Origin: Segetibacter koreensis DSM 18137
GTDB taxonomy: Bacteria > Bacteroidota > Bacteroidia > Chitinophagales > Chitinophagaceae
Direction of reading: 5' to 3'
Length of the DNA stretch: 64,000 nt
Assembly (NCBI RefSeq): GCF_000374045.1
Contig: NZ_KB893314.1
Coordinates: 186,001-250,000 of the forward strand
Below are positions 37,699 to 45,567 of this stretch, one piece after another. The translations under genes and the position numbers were made by a program. Under the pieces are notes generated by a model. It saw only the letters and a list, made by a program, of their open reading frames with translations, was not told the origin of the DNA and did no database searches. Within the stretch, counting starts at the first letter, position 1, and each line of letters begins with the position of its first letter.

Positions 37699-40158
37699 TT
37701 ATTCCGCTCTCAAACTTTTTACCGGATTTGCCACTGCTGCTTTTAATGCCTGGAAGCTTATGGTTGCAAGTGCGATAACTATCGCAGCAATTCCGCTGAC
37801 AAGAAATATCCACCAACTGATGTCGATGCGATAGGCATAATCCTGCAGCCATTGGTTCATGTAATACCATGCAATGGGTGTTGCAATGGTAAAAGCAATT
37901 GCAATGAGTATGATAAATTCTTTTGAAAACAAATAAACAATGTTGCCTGCAGTTGCACCCAGCACTTTACGGATACCTACTTCTTTAATTCTTTGTGCAG
38001 CCATGAAGGAGGCTAAACCATACAAGCCGAGGCAGCTGAGGAATATCGCAATCGCTGCAAAAATTTTATACAACTGCGACAACTGGTTTTCCTGTTTGTA
38101 AAAACTTTCAATCTTATCGTCCAAAAACCTGTATTCATACGCATTATTTGGAAATGTTTGCTCCCATATTTTCTTGATCGATTGCATGGTGGAAGCCATG
38201 TTTGCGGTTGGAAGTTTTATGGAAGCCTGCCGGTACATGGTAGCGTTTGTGGCTATAAGCAATGGTGCAAGCTCCTGGCGTAAAGACCTGTCATTAAAAT
38301 CTTTCAATACGCCGACGACAGGACATTTTATTACGCCACCCATTATGCTTATTTCTTTGTTCAATATATCTTCCGGTTTTTTAAGTCCTAAACTTTTTAC
38401 CATCGATTCATTTACCAAAAATTCCTTTGTAGGACCGGAAGGTTCGAGGTTTCTTCCGGCTACCAATTGTAATTTGTAAGTCGGCACATAGTCATTGTCC
38501 GCGAATTTGCTGATAGCCTGGAAATCGGCATCCTTTATTGCATGATCAAACCTGAATGTAGTGAACATATTATTATTATCTTCCATCGGCGAGTTAGAAT
38601 TGAAGCTCACCGCCAGCACACCATTCGACAATAGCTGCTGCTTTAAATAATCTGTCAGCTTTCCGCCGGTACTATCCGGGCGATAAGGAAGATTTACAAT
38701 GGCATCTTTATCGAAGCCTAATGGCTGATTCATAAAATAATTCATCTGCTGTATAATGACGAGTGTTCCGATAATAAGTGCCTGTGCTATGATGAATTGA
38801 AACACCACCAATCCTCTTCTTAATGAAATTCCCTTTGCTGCATTTACTGCGAGTTTACTTTTTAACGCATCAATAGGATTGAAACGCGATAAAACAATCG
38901 AAGGATAAAAACCGGCAAGTGCGGTTACAACAATTATTACACTTAAAAGAAATAAAATAACTGCAGGAGTGGTTAGTATTTTGAATGATAGCGAAAGTTC
39001 TAAAAGTTTGTTGACATAAGGCAATGTAAGAAGTGTAATACCTGCAGCAAGTATTACAGCAATGGTTACTATCAATAATGTTTCGACGATAAACTGGAGT
39101 TGTAATTGAACCTTATTACTTCCTAAAACTTTTCTTACACCAACTTCCTTTGCGCGATTAACAGCCTGCGCAGTAGACAGGTTGATAAAGTTTACACAGG
39201 CAATCAACAATATGAATGCTGCAATCAGCCACAATACGTTAACCAGTTCGTGAGTGACTGTTTTGTTGCTGTAATTTCCGGTTTGTGCGTCATAATGTAT
39301 AGCACTTAATGGTTGTATAGCATAGCTATCCTTATTATCCGGAGGTAGCACCTTTCGGGCGAATGCGCTGAATTGTTGATTGATATTGTCAACAGAAATA
39401 TTTGATGGCAACAAAACATAACAACCAAAATCAGGTGCTGATCCATCCCACCCCGGTTGTTGAAAACCAAATTGAGCATCGCCGGTAAAATCTGTTCCAT
39501 ATGCGATCACCAATTTTAGCTGAAAATCTGTATTTGCGGGTATTGTTGCAAGAATTCCTGAAACTTTCAGCGCTGTTGGGGGGAACTGGAACAATCCTGC
39601 GCCCATGCTGTAATATCCTGTTAGTTTAATGGTTTTACCCATTGCTGTTTTCCAATCGCCGAAATAGGTTTCTGCGATCTCTTTTGTAAGCAACACGTTG
39701 CCCGGATCTTTTAAAGACTCGTATGAACCTGCAAGCAACGGAAAATTGAACATTTTAAAGAATGATGGTGATGTATAGAACACACCGGCAGGCTCTTTGA
39801 AATTCTTTACAGGAGTACCGTTATCATCCAATACCTGTAACTCATCATTGTGGCTTGCATAAACGGGGGCCACTTGTTCAAGCTGAGGAAAAGCAGTTTT
39901 CAATCCCTCAGGCATAGCGAAAGGAACGTTTTTGGCGTAAGTGATATTTCCGGCATCTGCATGATGAGACTCAGTTAACACACGAAAGATTTGACCTTTC
40001 TTTGGGTGAAAGTCATCGAAGCTTGTTTGAAATTGTATAATGATGAAGATCATCATACAAACGGCAATACCAACAGCTAATCCCGCAATATTGATAATAG
40101 CATAATTCCTGTTACGGAGCAAACTTCTAAATGCAGTTTTGAAATAATTTCGGAACAT
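37699..40158 (-). CDS. FtsX/MacB-type ABC transporter permease (array copy 4)
   Basis: An 819-residue protein, the upstream-most of the tandem set. It opens MFRNYFKTAFRSLLRNRNYA, with a longer first periplasmic domain than its neighbours (LLAGSYESLKDPGNVLLTKE). FtsX block 1 has EVGVRKVLGSNKVQLQLQFI, then FYPSIVLSRFNPIDALKSKL and the second periplasmic domain. FtsX block 2 has EVGIRKVLGATAGNIVYLFS, ending NPVKSLRAE. It seems the most divergent of the four. A 490-base spacer separates it from the divergent hemerythrin gene, so any promoter for the array would lie there, but the 177-207-base gaps between members allow separate promoters. Confidence 0.93.
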   Translation of the reverse strand: MFRNYFKTAFRSLLRNRNYAIINIAGLAVGIAVCMMIFIIIQFQTSFDDFHPKKGQIFRVLTESHHADAGNITYAKNVPFAMPEGLKTAFPQLEQVAPVYASHNDELQVLDDNGTPVKNFKEPAGVFYTSPSFFKMFNFPLLAGSYESLKDPGNVLLTKEIAETYFGDWKTAMGKTIKLTGYYSMGAGLFQFPPTALKVSGILATIPANTDFQLKLVIAYGTDFTGDAQFGFQQPGWDGSAPDFGCYVLLPSNISVDNINQQFSAFARKVLPPDNKDSYAIQPLSAIHYDAQTGNYSNKTVTHELVNVLWLIAAFILLIACVNFINLSTAQAVNRAKEVGVRKVLGSNKVQLQLQFIVETLLIVTIAVILAAGITLLTLPYVNKLLELSLSFKILTTPAVILFLLSVIIVVTALAGFYPSIVLSRFNPIDALKSKLAVNAAKGISLRRGLVVFQFIIAQALIIGTLVIIQQMNYFMNQPLGFDKDAIVNLPYRPDSTGGKLTDYLKQQLLSNGVLAVSFNSNSPMEDNNNMFTTFRFDHAIKDADFQAISKFADNDYVPTYKLQLVAGRNLEPSGPTKEFLVNESMVKSLGLKKPEDILNKEISIMGGVIKCPVVGVLKDFNDRSLRQELAPLLIATNATMYRQASIKLPTANMASTMQSIKKIWEQTFPNNAYEYRFLDDKIESFYKQENQLSQLYKIFAAIAIFLSCLGLYGLASFMAAQRIKEVGIRKVLGATAGNIVYLFSKEFIILIAIAFTIATPIAWYYMNQWLQDYAYRIDISWWIFLVSGIAAIVIALATISFQALKAAVANPVKSLRAE

Positions 40159-40651
40159 AAATAACTTGTATTTAACTTAAAGCCACCAAAGGAATACCGA
40201 CTTCATAAATTTCTGGTTATCAACTTATTAATAAATCCTACATGCAATTGACGTGTACGTTTTTGATACAGTAATGTTCGTATTTATTACAGGGCTAAGT
40301 CTCTGTGCAATAAATTTTCACCAACGGTATAATTTAGGATCCATTAAAACGTGACTGTAGTTGCCATTTGAACATCCAACCTCAATTCGATGGGCGTGCT
40401 TCGGTGTGCGACAAAGTGTTTAGTAAGTTTGAATTTGTAAATTTGTTTTTCACCTATGTTTCAAACAAATTACAAAATTGATGAGCAGAATATTGAAAAC
40501 GAGTAACATTCCTACACATCAATGTCGCCTTGCAGTCGGTTTGATTTTTTTGTTTGAAGGCTGTATAATTAAATAACACCCTGGTGCAATTTGTATCGGC
40601 CACCGGCATTAGTCAATTGACAAACGCTTTCATACACTTAAACTATTTACA
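40159..40651. other. Divergent spacer, nothing firm
   Basis: Between permease copy 4 and the hemerythrin gene. It is AT-rich and I found no exact TAnnTTTG element or palindrome longer than 7 bp. A minus-strand stretch near 40395-40320 (RIEVGCSNGNYSHVLMDPK) is open but has no start and no recognised family. Confidence 0.3.
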
Positions 40652-41383
40652 ATGAAACAGGAAACAAATCAATTCGATGAAGCTTTACACTCTAACCGAA
40701 GAGATTTTGTAAAGAAAGGTTTGGTTGTAACGCTTTCAGGTGTTGCAGGCATGAGCCTATTGTCAGGGTGTAAAGACAAAGAAGAAAAAGAAGGGGAAGG
40801 ACAGAAAGTATCGCCGCTAGAAGATTTAATGCAGGAGCATGGCCTACTCAACCGAATATTGTTGATTTATGATACGTGCAGAACACGGCTTGAAAGCAAA
40901 ACGGCGTTTCCAAAGGAAACCATAAGTAATGCGGCTAACATTATCAGAACGTTTGTTGAAGACTACCATGAAAAACAGGAAGAGCAATATTTGTTTCCAC
41001 GTTTTCAAAAAGCAAATCGACTACAGATTTGGTCGATGTGCTTTTACAACAACACCGGGCAGGCAGAAGGTTGACAGACCAGATTATGCAGCTTGCCAAA
41101 TCACAAACAGCTACAGAAGCTGAAAATCAAAAGCTTCTACAGCTACTTACTTCATTCAACACCATGTATCCCTCCACATGAAGCAAGAGAAGATACGGTA
41201 CTTTTTCCAGCGTTCAGAAAAATTGTATCAAAGAATGAGTACGACAGCCTGGGAGAGGAATTTGAAAACAATGAACACAAATTGTTTGGTGAGGATGGCT
41301 TTGAAACAATGGTGAATAAGGTAGCCGATATTGAGAAGTCTTTGGGCATTTACGATTTGGCACAATTCACACCTAAAATTTAG
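40652..41383 (+). pseudogene. Hemerythrin-domain protein with two compensating frameshifts
   Basis: The N-terminus has RRDFVKKGLVVTLSG then MSLLSGCKDKE, an export or lipoprotein-like signal. A hemerythrin HHE four-helix domain follows with metal ligands in LMQEHGLLNRIL and DYHEKQEEQYLFPRF. Near 41025 the frame shifts. The next part (DLVDVLLQQHRAGRRLTDQI, then MQLAKSQTATEAENQKLLQL) is in another frame, and near 41165 it returns to the first frame (PHEAREDTVLFPAFRKIV, then YDSLGEEFENNEHKLFGEDG). The whole protein of about 240 residues is readable once both shifts are repaired. Hemerythrin domains bind a di-iron centre and sense or carry oxygen or NO. Two small indels with no other decay could be sequencing errors. 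Confidence 0.8.
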
Positions 41384-41389
41384 AACGGG

Positions 41390-41601
41390 TTGAATAGAAA
41401 CACTTCCCAAGTTGCGAAGCTACTATCTAAGTTAGGTGTTACTGGATTTGGTGGTCCGACCGTTCAAATGGCTCTTTTGGAAGAAGAAGTGGTAAGAAAA
41501 ATAGCATGGATGAGCGAAGAACATTTCGTGGCTTTAGTGGGGTAATAAACCTTATCCTGTCCGCAATTATTGGAATTGACCAGGCGACACATTTAGATTG
41601 A
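41390..41601 (+). pseudogene. Chromate transporter (ChrA) N-terminal stub
   Basis: From a TTG at 41390 the frame reads KLLSKLGVTGFGGPTVQMAL followed by LEEEVVRKIAWMSEEHFVAL and a stop at 41545. The motifs LGxTxFGGP, xALxEEEVV and WxxExxFxxL are the opening of ChrA-type chromate/sulfate transporters. Beyond the stop, shifted frames give traces of the next segment (NLIPGPN). Nothing of the remaining roughly 350 residues survives. It starts seven bases after the hemerythrin gene, with which it may have shared a transcript. Confidence 0.75.
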
Positions 41602-41636
41602 TAGCTAATAAATTCTTATAAGTATTTCTCTACCTA

Positions 41637-41813
41637 TTAATCTTCTTCCCCGTCACCACAGTCGATGTATCCGCAATTGAGACACTCATAGCAAAGTTCA
41701 TAATCGTTATGAACCAATACAGCATCGCATCTTGGGCAATCTCTTTCAGTAAGTTTTAACCTGATTTGCTCAATAACTACCTCTTCTATTTCAATTCTTT
41801 CTGGTTGCGGCAT
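41637..41813 (-). CDS. Small acidic zinc-ribbon-like protein (58 residues)
   Basis: From ATG at 41813 to TAA at 41637 the protein reads MPQPERIEIEEVVIEQIRLK, then ERDCPRCDAVL and LCYECLNCGYIDCGDGEED. Two CxxC pairs (CPRC and CYEC-x2-C) plus a last Cys form a zinc-ribbon-like site, and the overall charge is strongly acidic. I do not recognise a named family; such miniature proteins may bind RNA polymerase, ribosomes or other proteins. A TTTG-N18-TAATTTTG promoter pattern lies about 50-80 bases upstream on the same strand, which supports expression. It is flanked by the ChrA stub and the pnp terminator. Confidence 0.7.
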   Translation of the reverse strand: MPQPERIEIEEVVIEQIRLKLTERDCPRCDAVLVHNDYELCYECLNCGYIDCGDGEED

Positions 41814-41861
41814 ATCTCATTTTTAATGTATTCGACAATTATGGTTGTTATTACATTAAAA

Positions 41862-41891
41862 CAAAATTAGAACCGCATTTATCAATACAAA
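41862..41891 (-). promoter_or_regulatory. Promoter of the small zinc-ribbon gene
   Basis: Minus strand TTTG (41891-41888), 18 bases, TAATTTTG (41869-41862). The -7 box is an exact consensus match; the spacer is one or two bases shorter than usual. Confidence 0.5.
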
Positions 41892-41950
41892 TGATTACTT
41901 AATAACACGTGTTAATAAGTGTCAATAATGATTGTTGGAGCAGCAGGCCG

Positions 41951-41993
41951 ATAATGACAAAAGCCTGTTTTAGAAACAGGCTTTTGTCATTAT
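41951..41993 (-). terminator. Strong terminator after pnp
   Basis: The two 20-base arms 41951-41970 and 41974-41993 are perfectly complementary with a TAG loop, and each arm has an AT-rich outer part (ATAATGAC) and a GC core (GCCTG). It lies 15 bases beyond the pnp stop. The symmetric arms could work in both directions. Confidence 0.85.
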
Positions 41994-42007
41994 ATAATCG
42001 AAAAAGT

Positions 42008-44173
42008 TTAACTTCTGTTATCAGAACTGTTTCTTGTCTGTTCAGGTCGTGGAGTAAATTCAGGCTTTGGCATAAGGGCTTTACGGCTCAGTTTAAATTT
42101 CCCGGTTTTAGGATCTAAACCTATCAGTTTAACTTTAATTACGTCACCTTCATTCAGTACACCTTCCATGCTTTCCAAACGCTTCCAGCTTATTTCACTA
42201 ATGTGTAATAAACCTTGCTTTCCAGGCATGAATTCTACAAACGCACCAAATTCTTTTATACCTTTTACAGTCGCTTCGTATACATCACCCACTTGTGGAA
42301 CGGCTACAATTCCCTTAATCCACGAAACGGCTTTATCTAAACCTTCTTTTACAGGTGAGAATATGCTTACCTCACCAACATTTCCAACCTCTTCCAGATT
42401 GATAGTTGTGCCTGTTTCGCGTTGAATTTCCTGTATAACTTTACCTTGTGGCCCGATAACTGCACCAATAAATTCTTTATCAATAAACAGTTTTTCCATT
42501 CTCGGAGCATGTGGTTTCACCTCCCCACGAGCTTCTGGCATACATTCATACATTGCATCAAGAATATGCAGACGTCCCCTACGTGCCTGCTCCAAAGCCT
42601 CAGTCATAACTTCCATGCTAAGGCCATCTACTTTAATGTCCATCTGCACTCCACAAATTCCATCCCGCGTACCGGTAACTTTAAAGTCCATGTCTCCTAA
42701 ATGATCTTCATCGCCAAGGATATCTGTAAGAATTGCATATTTGCCATCTTCGCGGGTGATTAATCCCATAGCAACACCGCCTACATGTTTGCCAATAGGT
42801 ACACCAGCGTCCATAAGAGCAAGCGAACCGGCACAGACAGTAGCCATAGATGAGGAACCATTACTCTCGAGGATATCACTTACCACACGTACGGTATAAG
42901 GATAATCATTGCCCGGCATCATTTGTTTTAAACTACGCATTGCAAGATTTCCGTGACCAACTTCTCTTCGTCCCGGACCTCTCATCATTTTTACCTCACC
43001 GGTAGAAAAAGGAGGAAAATTATAATGGAGAATGAAATTGCTATACTCAGATTTTGCTGCACTTTCAATTAGTAGTTCGTCTAATTTAGTTCCGAACGTA
43101 ACGGTTGTCAGAGATTGCGTTTCACCTCTTGTAAATAATGCAGAACCATGCGGTGTCGGTAACGGATCTACCTCCATAGCTAACGGACGAACATCTTCTA
43201 ATCCTCGGCCATCTAACCGGATCCTATCATCAAGCATCATGTTTCTTACCTCTTCCCACTGAAGGTCGGCGTAATATTTCTTTGCAAGTTTCTTATCTAC
43301 ATCAGTCGCTTCTTCACCCAAACTTGCAATTAATTCGTCTTTTATAATACCAAAAGCTTCACTTCTTGCATGCTTTCCCGATCCGCTTCTCGCTATAATT
43401 CCTACTCTTTCCTTAGCAAAAGCATATACTTTTTGCCTGATTTCTTCATTTTGCTCGGGCTTAGGGTACTCTCTTTTGCCTTGCACACCTACCTTTTCCC
43501 TTAATTCCTGTTGTGCCTTAATTTGTACTTTAATAGCATCATGAGCAATTTGTAACACATTTACCAATTCCGCTTCAGAACATTCTTTTGCTTCACCTTC
43601 TACCATCATCAGGTTCTTCTCTGTAGCAGCTATAATAAATTCGTAATCAGCTTTTTCTAATTGAGATCGTGTAGGGTTTATAACTATTTCGCCATTAATG
43701 CGAGCAATTCTTACCTCGCTTATAATTTCTTTAATAGGAATGTCAGAAACTGCAAGTGCGGCAGAAGCAGCAAGGCATGCGAGAGAATCAGGCATTACTT
43801 CAACATCACTCGAAATCAGGCTTATTAATACCTGCACTTCACAAAAATAGTCTTCAGGAAACAATGGACGTAGGGCTCTGTCTATCAGACGACTTGTCAA
43901 TATTTCATAATCGTTTAACCTGGCTTCCCGTTTAAAAAAAGACCCGGGAATGCGACCGGCAGAGGCAAATTTTTCCTGGTAGTCTACAGAAAGCGGAAAA
44001 AAATCTTGTCCTTCACGAGGTTCGTGGTTTGCTACAACAGTAGCTAATAAAATGCAATTTCCCTGTCGTACAGTAACTGCCCCATCAGCCTGGCGGGCTA
44101 GTTTTCCGGTCTCAATACTGACTGCACGGCCGGCGCCAATATCGAAATTCACATTAATAGGTTGAGATAACAT
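42008..44173 (-). CDS. pnp: Polyribonucleotide nucleotidyltransferase (PNPase)
   Basis: A 721-residue cytoplasmic 3'-5' phosphorolytic exoribonuclease of normal length. Two RNase PH domains are present. The first (about 1-225) has ADGAVTVRQGNCILLATVVA, and the second (about 315-545) has HGSALFTRGETQSLTTVTFG with the active-site aspartates in DILGDEDHLGDMDFKVTGT. A KH domain (about 555-615, IGAVIGPQGKVIQEIQ) and an S1 domain (about 625-695, GIKEFGAFVEFMPGKQGLLH) bind RNA. It lies downstream of rpsO on the same strand, the classic rpsO-pnp order, but a terminator hairpin sits between. The 5' leader has a two-part stem-loop and the gene ends at a 20-bp terminator. Confidence 0.98.
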   Translation of the reverse strand: MLSQPINVNFDIGAGRAVSIETGKLARQADGAVTVRQGNCILLATVVANHEPREGQDFFPLSVDYQEKFASAGRIPGSFFKREARLNDYEILTSRLIDRALRPLFPEDYFCEVQVLISLISSDVEVMPDSLACLAASAALAVSDIPIKEIISEVRIARINGEIVINPTRSQLEKADYEFIIAATEKNLMMVEGEAKECSEAELVNVLQIAHDAIKVQIKAQQELREKVGVQGKREYPKPEQNEEIRQKVYAFAKERVGIIARSGSGKHARSEAFGIIKDELIASLGEEATDVDKKLAKKYYADLQWEEVRNMMLDDRIRLDGRGLEDVRPLAMEVDPLPTPHGSALFTRGETQSLTTVTFGTKLDELLIESAAKSEYSNFILHYNFPPFSTGEVKMMRGPGRREVGHGNLAMRSLKQMMPGNDYPYTVRVVSDILESNGSSSMATVCAGSLALMDAGVPIGKHVGGVAMGLITREDGKYAILTDILGDEDHLGDMDFKVTGTRDGICGVQMDIKVDGLSMEVMTEALEQARRGRLHILDAMYECMPEARGEVKPHAPRMEKLFIDKEFIGAVIGPQGKVIQEIQRETGTTINLEEVGNVGEVSIFSPVKEGLDKAVSWIKGIVAVPQVGDVYEATVKGIKEFGAFVEFMPGKQGLLHISEISWKRLESMEGVLNEGDVIKVKLIGLDPKTGKFKLSRKALMPKPEFTPRPEQTRNSSDNRS

Positions 44174-44194
44174 ATAGATTACAATGTTTTAAGA

Positions 44195-44237
44195 CGGGAA
44201 AAAGATGCAAGAGGAGAAAAAAGCATCTCACTTCCCG
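44195..44237 (-). promoter_or_regulatory. Stem-loop in the pnp leader
   Basis: Outer arms CGGGAA (44195-44200) and TTCCCG (44232-44237), inner arms AGATGC (44203-44208) and GCATCT (44223-44228), 22-64 bases before the pnp start. In other bacteria pnp mRNA leaders fold into a hairpin that is cut by RNase III and lets PNPase repress itself. The same role is inferred here. Confidence 0.5.
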
Positions 44238-44284
44238 ATTTTATAAATTAAAATGTTTGCAGCAAGAAGGAACAAACACAAAAA

Positions 44285-44320
44285 ACTATTCCCAACTGAA
44301 TAATTTAACAGTTGGGAATA
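44285..44320 (-). terminator. Terminator after rpsO
   Basis: CTATTCCCAACTG (44285-44297) and CAGTTGGGAATAG (44308-44320) form a perfect 13-bp stem with a 10-base loop. On the minus strand the stem is followed by TTTTTTGTGTTTG. It lies 22 bases after the rpsO stop and before the pnp leader, so some readthrough into pnp is likely. Confidence 0.75.
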
Positions 44321-44342
44321 GCGAATATCATATAGAAAAAAA

Positions 44343-44612
44343 TTATTTTCTTAAGCCTAACTTTTCGATTAAGGCGCGGTAGCCCTGCAGATTATGCCTT
44401 TGTAAATAGATAAGTAAGCTTTTGCGCTTACCAACCAATTGCATTAGACCGCGATGGGTAGAAAAATCTTTTTTGTTTTCCTGTAAGTGCTTAGAAATCT
44501 GGCCAATTCGTTCTGTTAATAATGCTATCTGACCTTCAATAGAACCTGTATTTTCTGCTCTCCCAGCGAATTCAGTAAAAATACTCGCTTTTTTTTCAGT
44601 TGTTAACGACAT
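44343..44612 (-). CDS. rpsO: Small ribosomal subunit protein S15
   Basis: An 89-residue protein of standard length that binds 16S rRNA and nucleates assembly of the 30S platform. The sequence has FAGRAENTGSIEGQIALLTE, ISKHLQENKKDFSTHRGLMQ, and LVGKRKSLLIYLQRHNLQGY, which are diagnostic S15 blocks with the 16S-binding HxxD and GLxxLVGKR segments. The start codon at 44612 gives the usual MSLTTE opening. A TACTTTTG promoter element lies about 57 bases upstream and a terminator follows. Confidence 0.98.
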   Translation of the reverse strand: MSLTTEKKASIFTEFAGRAENTGSIEGQIALLTERIGQISKHLQENKKDFSTHRGLMQLVGKRKSLLIYLQRHNLQGYRALIEKLGLRK

Positions 44613-44915
44613 CTCAAGTTGTTTAATTAAATAGACACCAATTTTTTTTATTTTCTTTTTATCGGCTGCAAAAGTAGGATAATATTATAAAAAGCCGAAA
44701 TTATAAAAAACAAATTTTGAATTATTTAAGGTATGCACAGCATTTACATTATTTTTTAAATAAAAATCTATGTTTTATCCATTTATATTAATAATTATTG
44801 CTGTTTTTTCCTGTTTTTTGTTATGAAAAATTTTAAAAATCAAAAAATGGAAAAAGCAAATAAATAGTAGTAAATTAGCATAAGTTCTTTTTTTACAACA
44901 ATAAAAACTCACCTT
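44613..44915. other. Divergent AT-rich spacer between rpsO and DoxX gene
   Basis: Apart from the rpsO promoter element the stretch is very AT-rich with homopolymer runs and no gene. I could not place a consensus promoter for the DoxX gene. Confidence 0.4.
44669..44700 (-). promoter_or_regulatory. Promoter of rpsO
   Basis: Minus strand TACTTTTG (44676-44669) is an exact -7 match. Twenty bases upstream lies TTTC, one mismatch from the -33 TTTG. The start codon is 57 bases downstream. Confidence 0.55.
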
Positions 44916-45371
44916 ATGAATTACCTGCAAAGTTTTGAGCACTGGGGTGATACCCATCATCCTAAGTGGGTAGATATAGTACGGATAGGTTTGGGTGCTT
45001 TCTTATGTTACAAAGGCATTGATTTTCTTCGTAATATGGGGGTCATAAATGGCCTTTTAGCAAACCATCTTTCATTCGGTTCTTTTACAATTGTCATGTT
45101 AGGTCATTATATTGTATTTGCGCACATACTCGGCGGAATTTTTCTGGCCATGGGAGTTCTTACCCGCTTTGCATGCATTATACAAATACCAATATTACTT
45201 GGAGCACTGATTATGGTGAATTGGTCTCAGGATATGCTAAGACCTTACTCTCAATTGCTAATTACCATTGTAGTATTGCTTTTGCTGATATATTTTTTAA
45301 TTGCAGGAAATGGTAAACTGGCAGTTAGTTTTGATGAACCGGAAGAAAAAGCAAATAAACATGTAGTATAA
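44916..45371 (+). CDS. DoxX-family membrane protein
   Basis: A 151-residue inner-membrane protein with four predicted helices. The opening HHPKWVDIVRIGLGAFLCYK and the segments VMLGHYIVFAHILGGIFLAM, FACIIQIPILLGALIMVNW and LLITIVVLLLLIYFLIAGNG are typical of DoxX/DoxD-like proteins. Some relatives are quinol oxidase subunits or work in thiol stress, but the family is largely uncharacterised. It is a single gene divergent from rpsO. The end is a charged tail (EEKANKHVV). Confidence 0.85.
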   Translation: MNYLQSFEHWGDTHHPKWVDIVRIGLGAFLCYKGIDFLRNMGVINGLLANHLSFGSFTIVMLGHYIVFAHILGGIFLAMGVLTRFACIIQIPILLGALIMVNWSQDMLRPYSQLLITIVVLLLLIYFLIAGNGKLAVSFDEPEEKANKHVV

Positions 45372-45519
45372 TAGATATCAAACATAACAACTTTTCGTAT
45401 AAACTGAGCCCTTAATATTCATCAATTAAGGCCCTATAATGCTAATATTAATTAATTTCCATTCAAAACAATTCACAATTATAAAAGCATTTCTTACATG
45501 ATAAGGAATCTTTTAATAG

Positions 45520-45551
45520 TTTGTTTATAGCCTTACACCCTGCTATATTTG
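45520..45551 (+). promoter_or_regulatory. Promoter of first glycosyltransferase (TTTG-N20-TATATTTG)
   Basis: TTTG at 45520-45523, 20 bases, TATATTTG at 45544-45551: a full match to the Bacteroidota consensus. Transcription would begin near 45558, leaving a leader of only about ten bases before the TTG start. Confidence 0.7.
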
Positions 45552-45567
45552 TCGACAACCCTTTCAT

